Shown here: positions 58,301 to 64,000 of the stretch, one piece after another
Layout: every line of letters starts with the position of its first letter
How positions within the stretch are numbered: position 1 is the first letter of the stretch
Source: Mucor racemosus
Lineage: Eukaryota > Mucoromycota > Mucoromycetes > Mucorales > Mucoraceae
Length of the DNA stretch: 64,000 nt
Assembly: GCA_027405735.1 (NCBI GenBank)
Contig: JAPEHQ010000019.1
Location: forward strand, 997,001 to 1,061,000
Direction: 5' to 3'
The notes under the pieces: generated by a model
What the model saw: the letters and a program-made list of their open reading frames with translations, nothing else
The model's database searches: none
What the model was told of the DNA's origin: nothing
Position numbers and translations under genes: made by a program

Positions 58301-59533
58301 TTATCAATACAAATGTTTATAGAAATGCACCTGCTATGATATTGAAACCATTGCCAATTAGTGCTGCAAACTCTCAACATCGATCATTTTATTGTTTAGT
58401 GCTTCAGCCTAAAGATTTGGATATTAGCCAGTCAATGAGTTTAGATGAAACTACCCCATTACCAATTACTACAATTTGTACACCTGAAAATGGAGATGGT
58501 AAAACTGAAATTGTCACTGTCGGTGCTCCTGATATTCTGTTTGTAACTCGCTTAGCTGTTAAAACTGATGTCGATGCAATTATGGCAGGCAATGACTCTA
58601 TGGAAACCATTCGTATTCGTCAAGAACTTGAATCTTTTGGTCAAGATGCCAAGAAGGGTGGTCTTGTAGAATTTGATTGGAGTAAGATCAAGGATATGGA
58701 GTTCCAAGAGATGCTGCGCTCCAAGATCAGACTCATGAAACGGCTTCGTACTGAATTCCAATGTACTAAATGTCCTGAATTGGATGAACATTATGGCCTT
58801 ATTCATGACCACAAGAGACTTTCTAGTCAAATTGATATGCTTAAAATGACCATTTCTGATCAGAATTTGGAATTACTTCCTGATTATCACCAACGTATTG
58901 AGGTATTACGTCAATTGAATTATATTGATGATCAAGGAACCGTTCAATTGAAGGGAAGAGTTGCCTGTGAGATCAATTCTGCTGATGAACTTTTGTTGAC
59001 TGAATTAGTTTTGGATAATGTGTTTGCTGATTTCGAACCTGCTGAGGTGGTAGCTATCTTATCATGCTTTGTATTCCAAGAGAGAAACGCTAGTGAACCT
59101 AGACTTACACCTAAATTAACCAAGGGTAAAGAAATTGTCTTGACATATGCACGTAAAATTGCTCAGCTTCAAGTTGATTGTGGTCTTGCTATTTCCGTTG
59201 AAGATTATGCCAATAATCTTAAATTTGGTCTTGTGGAAGTAGTTTATGAATGGGCAAGAGGATTGGTAAGATTCTAATATGATGATGATGATGATGATGA
59301 TATTTGGCAACTTGAATTAACTCAAATGACTGTAGCCATTCAAACATATTACAGATTTAACAGATGTATTGGAAGGATCTATCGTAAGATGTATTAGTAG
59401 ATTGGATGAAACTTGTCGCGAGGTGATGGGTGCTGCTCGTATGGTTGGCGATACTAGTTTGTATAAAAAGATGGAACAAGCAGAGCAAGATATTAAGCGT
59501 GATATTGTATTTGCTGCAAGTTTGGTAAGTTGA
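55344..59533 (+). CDS. SKI2: Ski2-like DExH RNA helicase
   Basis: Eight exons give 1250 residues: 55344-55356, 55414-55469, 55522-55631, 55699-56246, 56323-56992, 57051-57348, 57406-59265 and 59336-59533. Helicase motifs: AHTSAGKT (about residue 329), DEVH (about 420), LLSATVP (about 450), [10 protein letters not shown], and [12 protein letters not shown] (about 715). The C-terminal domain ends [14 protein letters not shown]...[10 protein letters not shown], typical of Ski2/Mtr4 helicases. The long acidic N-terminal region ([12 protein letters not shown]) and [16 protein letters not shown] favour Ski2 over Mtr4. An RGG-like patch ([17 protein letters not shown]) lies in the insertion region. 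Ski2 unwinds mRNA for the cytoplasmic exosome as part of the Ski complex. Intron 7 carries a GAT repeat. The last Leu is followed by GTAAGT, so an extra tiny exon after 59525 is possible. Confidence 0.95.
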
Positions 59534-59566
59534 AATTTGATTATAAATTTTAGCATGATTTATTGA

Positions 59567-59597
<31 letters not shown>

Positions 59598-61669
59598 GTA
59601 TTTCTAAATTTAAGGGCTTATTTATTGCATTTATTCAGTGAATAGTATCTTATGGAGTTCTACATTACATGAATAAAGGGATAATAACATCAATTTCAAT
59701 CTATGCTTAATTATGTTAATAAATTCATCTTGAACTCTCCTTACACAATAAACAAATTTCGATTAAAAGCGCTAAAAATTATTAAAAGTGAGCATTTCCA
59801 ATAAACCAAGTATTATTGCAGCTAGTAGTGATAAGGCACATCTATGCATATAATTGAAAATTACTGTATTTCCACTTGAAATTCAGACACTTTAGGATGA
59901 TTTCCAATTGAAGATTGTAGTAATATATTGATACAGATTAAAGATGAAATCTAGACAAGGTGAGAATTCAAATTCATATTATTTCTAGATACTATAGTTG
60001 GCTAATATAAAAGTTTATTTTTTTATAAAGACAATCTTAAAGTAAATAAACTGTAGAATGGTGTATTCAAAATCCAACAGGTCAAAAAAAAGGGGGGCGG
60101 GTGGGGTATACTTTCTCATCAGCATTACTCAAGAAAACAAAAACTGTGCTATAGCTTCTTTTAATGACTTTTATTTTAATTAGAGCATTAACTTATTTAT
60201 GATTTAAATCAAAGAAATATATGCAATTAAGCCGTTGTTGTTTTTTGGCATTATTTCGCGCTCAATCATTGAAATCAAGATCTACTAATTTTGGATATTA
60301 GTCATGTATGTGCTCCCAACAGTTAATATAACCTATCTTGAACAGTTTTTTTTTCAAATGTATTTCAATAAAAACGGCTATCCATTGAATAAATGTTATT
60401 AAATAAACCATCAGACAGTAAATAGGCCAGATAAAGACCATTTTTCTATAGAAAACCATTGGACGAGAATAGCGTAATGTCATATTTAAATATGGATAGA
60501 TATTGCCAACTTGTTAAATGCATTACTTGATATAATTAAATGAGCATTAAAATCCTGAACGCATTTAAGCTTCACGGAAGACCTTTTATTTTCCGAGTTA
60601 GCTTTATCTGTCAGATTTTACTATGTGTGTACGCATATGTATGCAAATTCTTTGAAAAAATTCCATTAATATCTTAAATTTATCTTTTAATGTTTCAAAT
60701 CATTCATGGTTTACCACTGTTGTTTTGTTTGGTACCATGCATATATTGATTAAATCATATATTGAGCAGTAAGTTTATGTGATATACATTACTATATATT
60801 GAGGGGGTTAATCTATTTCGAGAATCAACAAGATGATCGACATGGCTCCTGTGATCTGAGAAAGTCTTGAATCAATCTTTAATAGGATGATCTTTACGTT
60901 AAAGGTGTATAATCGACAATATAGGCATATATATTGATGCAATATGTTATCGTTTAATCCAAATGTGTTGTAATATGACACAGTGTAAATTACATGTTTA
61001 TCAATTCAGTAAATACATACATGTACCGCATATTGGCGTTTTTATTCTTATTTTAACATGTGGAATTGGCGCCTGGATCTGCTTTTTTAATTATTAGATT
61101 TACCCCTGAATTCTGTCAAAGTATTCAGATTCAAGAGATCAAAAACTTTCTCCACAATAATGTATAAAGCCCCCAATTTGAAATAAGCTTCTTATCATAT
61201 ACCAAGTTATTTAGTTTACTTTATAATACATTGGATATGCGCGAAATAGACTTTTGTAAACATAGAATTTATTTTTTTTGATTATTTATATGTATAAATT
61301 CAATAGTCAGTGCTCATTAGTGCAGCTTTAATATGTGTTGTAATGCAAATAATAATTTAGGCGTGGTGTTTTGATTGCGGGGGGTGTGGGGGAGAGAGAG
61401 ATATATAAAGGGAGAAAAAGGTTTTAACAAAAATGAATTGTACATAGTTATTGATATTGGCAGCATGAAACGAAATAAAAAGGTTGGTAAACGAATGATG
61501 ATTTGGGCGTAAAGATAAGGCATATAAAAAGGGCATAGTTATTAAATGAAGGTTTTTTTTTTTTTTTTTTTGATTTTTTTTGATTTTTTTTTTTTTTTTG
61601 TTGGTTGTTGATTTTGATGATTTTTTTGTACTGAATTTTTACTAATTTTTTGTAGTTGTTTGTGATTAT
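59534..61669. other. Intergenic region with simple repeats
   Basis: No gene was found. It contains a (TA)n microsatellite at about 59573-59597, a G-rich patch (GGGGGGCGGGTGGGG near 60092), a second one near 61380, and long T-runs at about 61553-61600 just downstream of the Myb-like gene's stop codon. Confidence 0.4.
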
Positions 61670-62414
61670 TTACTTTTTAAAATGTGCCTTCCAAGGTCTT
61701 TGACAAATTCTTTGTTGGTATACTTCGATTGCATTTTTACTTTGTAACGTTTTAAATCGGCCCCAACAACAGCCACGCGATCTATGTGGTAAAAAGGTGC
61801 AAGAAATCATGGCCCAAGACAATCCTTGTTCATACCCCTTTTGTAATAGATCATCTTCGCTTGGAGTCCAAGGAGTTCTCGTTTGAATATAAGATGCAGA
61901 ATTTGATCTTGCGCGTTTCATAGGCTTTGGTTTTTGATGTTGGTGATTAGGATATGCGATAAACTTAGCATCGCTTTCACTATTTACACGTCTTCTGTAT
62001 TTTTGCTGTTCTGTTGTTGCTGTCGTTGTTATTGTTGTTATTGTTGTTGTTGCTGCTGTTATTGTTGACATTTTCATGCTACTGCTGCTGCTACTAATGC
62101 TACTGTTTGTAGTACAACTGCTGGCATTACTTTGCGTACTCATGGATCGATTATGTTTCCAAAAATCAACATTTTCGAAATTAGCAGGTAAAGGTAAGAC
62201 AAAATGATGATGAGGAGATGATGTTGGAGATGATGAATTTGATGAAAAAGAAGATAATGGAGAAGGAGATACCAAGTCTTGACATGCAAAATCAGGCTTA
62301 GTGATAGGATGGCATAATAAATGATTTATATCCATGACTCCTATATAATGAAAAATGTACATTGTCAGTTATTGCATATACAACATTTTATTAATAACAC
62401 AACATACCGGGCAT
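61670..62414 (-). CDS. Small Myb/SANT-like protein
   Basis: Two exons (62414-62408 and 62340-61670; 67 bp intron, phase 1) give 225 residues starting MPGVMDINHLL. The first 140 residues are low complexity (Ser/Pro, Thr, His) with a basic patch (QKYRRRVNSES and KPMKRARSNSAS). Residues about 160-205 form one Myb/SANT-like repeat (TPWTPSEDDLLQKGYEQGLS with W-spaced helices; SRGCCWGRFKTL as the recognition helix). A single C-terminal repeat of this kind suggests a DNA-binding regulator; the target is unknown. Starting at the second Met (MDINHLL) is also possible. A (CAA)n repeat lies in the upstream leader at about 62544-62577. Confidence 0.75.
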
Positions 62415-62543
62415 TTTGATTGACTATAGATAGATATTGAAAAGAAGAAATAAAAAGAAAAAGAAAGAAAAAAAACTAAACTTATATATCCAAGAAAAAG
62501 AAGGGGAGAATGCATTATATAGTGCCCCTATGAGTATATTTTG

Positions 62544-62578
<35 letters not shown>

Positions 62579-63341
62579 AAACAACAAGAGGGAGTTATAT
62601 ACTATATACAAGACATGGAGAAGAAAAGAATTTGGGTTATTATGCATGTCCTATTAGATTACATGAAGATTTTTTGTCAAACCATCATGAATCTAAATAT
62701 ACAAATCTGGCAATGATCTTCCTTTTAGCAAAAAATAAGAGCATGAGTATAATGCTTTGATATTGAACTGATGTAGTTGTTGTATAGTAATACTTGTATA
62801 TATATATATATGTATGTATGTATATTATCTTGTTGCTATAACATGCTTTATTTTCACATGAATATAGATGAAATATACAGGTGCATAATATACACATGCA
62901 CCCTTTAAAGGGTTCTTTTGATCATCGTGGTTAAATTATTGTCAATTTGTAATGAATGCGTATGTAATTATATAACGGTTAATTAATCATTTACACAAAT
63001 TCATTTAATGAAAAAGCTAAATTTCTAAATATGCTTTTACAGTTACTACTCACAAAATAATCATCTCGACTATAAAAAAAAAAGAATATTACAGCATATA
63101 CAAATGCACACAGCATTAATAATGCATCAGTATGTTTATTTTGCCCATAAATGTACATATTATAAGATCTATTTTGACATTACCCACAGATGTCTTTAAA
63201 AGTATGGTTACAATTACTACTTGTTTTGGGGGGTGGAGGCGTTTCTTTGCTTTAAGACTCAGTTTATATATAGAATACTCTCTCCCTCCCTTCCTCTCTC
63301 TCTCTCTCTCTCTCTTTTCGCTATATTCAATTCTAAAAATA
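62415..63341. other. Divergent promoter region between Myb-like and Bet4 genes
   Basis: Contains the (CAA)n tract (62544-62577), a TA/TG-rich stretch (about 62795-62825) and a (TC)n tract (63280-63314) directly upstream of the Bet4 start. No separate gene or RNA was recognised. Confidence 0.45.
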
Positions 63342-64000
63342 ATGAGTGATGTGGTAAATATATAATCTATACGAGTAATATATTCATAAGCTCACCAGTA
63401 AATTACAAAAAAGCATGGAAGAAAACGCGAAAAAACAACCGAGGAAGTTGTAAAAGCACGAAAAGAAAAGGAAGCCATCAAAATTAAAGAGTATAATCAA
63501 CTTGTACAAGAATGCCGAGAAAAGGTAAATATATTGAGTATATTGTATTTCATATGTTTACTCATATCGTAAATTAGATGGAAAAGAAAGAATACACTCA
63601 AGAAACCTTTAAATTGACTAGTCAACTAGTAGATTGGAATTTAGACTTTTATACAATTTGGAATTATCGACGTATTTTATTACAAGAATTTATCCTAAAG
63701 GGATTAGATACAGATGAACAACAACAAGTATATAATAAGGAATTAATGTTGTTTTTACAATTAATCAAAAAGAATCCAAAGTCATATTGGATGTGGAATC
63801 ATCGTATTTGGTGTTTGCAGAATATGCCAAAACCAAATTGGCAGGCTGAATTGGGTCTAGTTGATAAGATGTTGACTATGGATGCTAGAAATTGTAGGTT
63901 TTACTATATTAAAACAACTATGCATAATACTAATTTTCATATTTCATTAGTCCATGGTTGGGATTATCGTCGTTTTGTTGTTGGCCATTTAAGAAATAAT
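63342..64000 (+). CDS. BET4: Bet4-like Rab geranylgeranyltransferase alpha subunit (3' end outside window)
   Basis: Four exons are visible: 63342-63353, 63414-63524, 63578-63893 and 63951 onward. The sequence MSDVHGRKREKTTEEVVKAR begins with the family hallmark HGRKR..TTEE. Prenyltransferase alpha repeats follow: LVDWNLDFYTIWNYRRILL, KSYWMWNHRIWCL and NFHGWDYRRFVVGHLR, each with the W-x-x-R-R or W-N-H-R core. The enzyme, with Bet2 and Rab escort protein, attaches geranylgeranyl groups to Rab GTPases. The gene is cut by the window edge after about 160 residues. Phases across three introns (53-60 bp) agree. Confidence 0.94.

Noticed and set aside
60085..60107. Possible G-quadruplex near 60092
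   Set aside because: Only three clearly separated G-runs; a fourth would need a zero-length loop.
1..64000. CRISPR arrays, operons, rRNA genes or bacterial-type regulatory sites
   Set aside because: None was seen, and the spliced genes show this is eukaryotic nuclear DNA.

Overview
The window is nuclear DNA from an AT-rich filamentous fungus, most likely an early-diverging one of the Mucoromycota type. This rests on many 50-70 bp GT-AG introns with CTAAC/CTGAT-like branch points, fungal proteins (Mga2/Spt23, Zrg17, Cuz1, Ski2, Bet4), poly-Gln and poly-Asn rich regulators, and a heavy load of chromovirus, LINE, DDE and SINE-like elements. The species is not determined.

Layout. 1-14.3 kb is a nested transposon block. 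A Ty3/gypsy chromovirus polyprotein (open at the left edge) ends in a 3' LTR that abuts the outer edge of a giant inverted repeat: arms of about 1.95 kb at 4374-6319 and 10408-12358, almost perfectly complementary, around a 4.1 kb spacer. Each arm carries a tRNA-headed SINE-like insertion. The spacer holds a DDE transposase and a broken piece of a dynein intermediate-chain-like gene. A solo LTR and an old back-to-back repeat unit (called R1/R2 here) follow. 14.3-35.9 kb is gene-rich: a RluA-type tRNA pseudouridine synthase, an RBMS-like RNA-binding protein, an Mga2/Spt23-like membrane-anchored transcription factor, an Srp40/Nopp140 nucleolar protein, a 5'-truncated LINE, a CCCH zinc-finger protein, a small HP1-like protein split over five exons, mitochondrial ribosomal protein bL28m and a Cuz1/ZFAND1-like protein. 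36-42 kb is a second repeat island of R1/R2 copies with two solo LTRs carrying target-site duplications. 42.3-48.3 kb carries a Zrg17-like zinc transporter subunit and a five-exon gene for a 901-residue protein that I cannot place firmly. 48.3-55.2 kb is repeat territory again, including a second copy of the dynein-like fragment. 55.3-64 kb holds the Ski2 RNA helicase, a Myb/SANT-like protein and the start of Bet4 (Rab geranylgeranyltransferase alpha).

The gene models were assembled by hand. For each spliced gene I required GT-AG junctions, consistent phase and a total length divisible by three. The genes are not an operon. Shared themes are RNA metabolism (pseudouridylation, Ski2 decay, Srp40, RRM and CCCH proteins), membrane and zinc homeostasis (Mga2, Zrg17), and heterochromatin (an HP1-like gene in a region dense with chromovirus and LTR debris). 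The most unusual parts are the giant inverted repeat, its SINE-like insertion, the mobilised dynein fragment, the R1/R2 repeat family, and the compact HP1-like gene with an altered aromatic cage.
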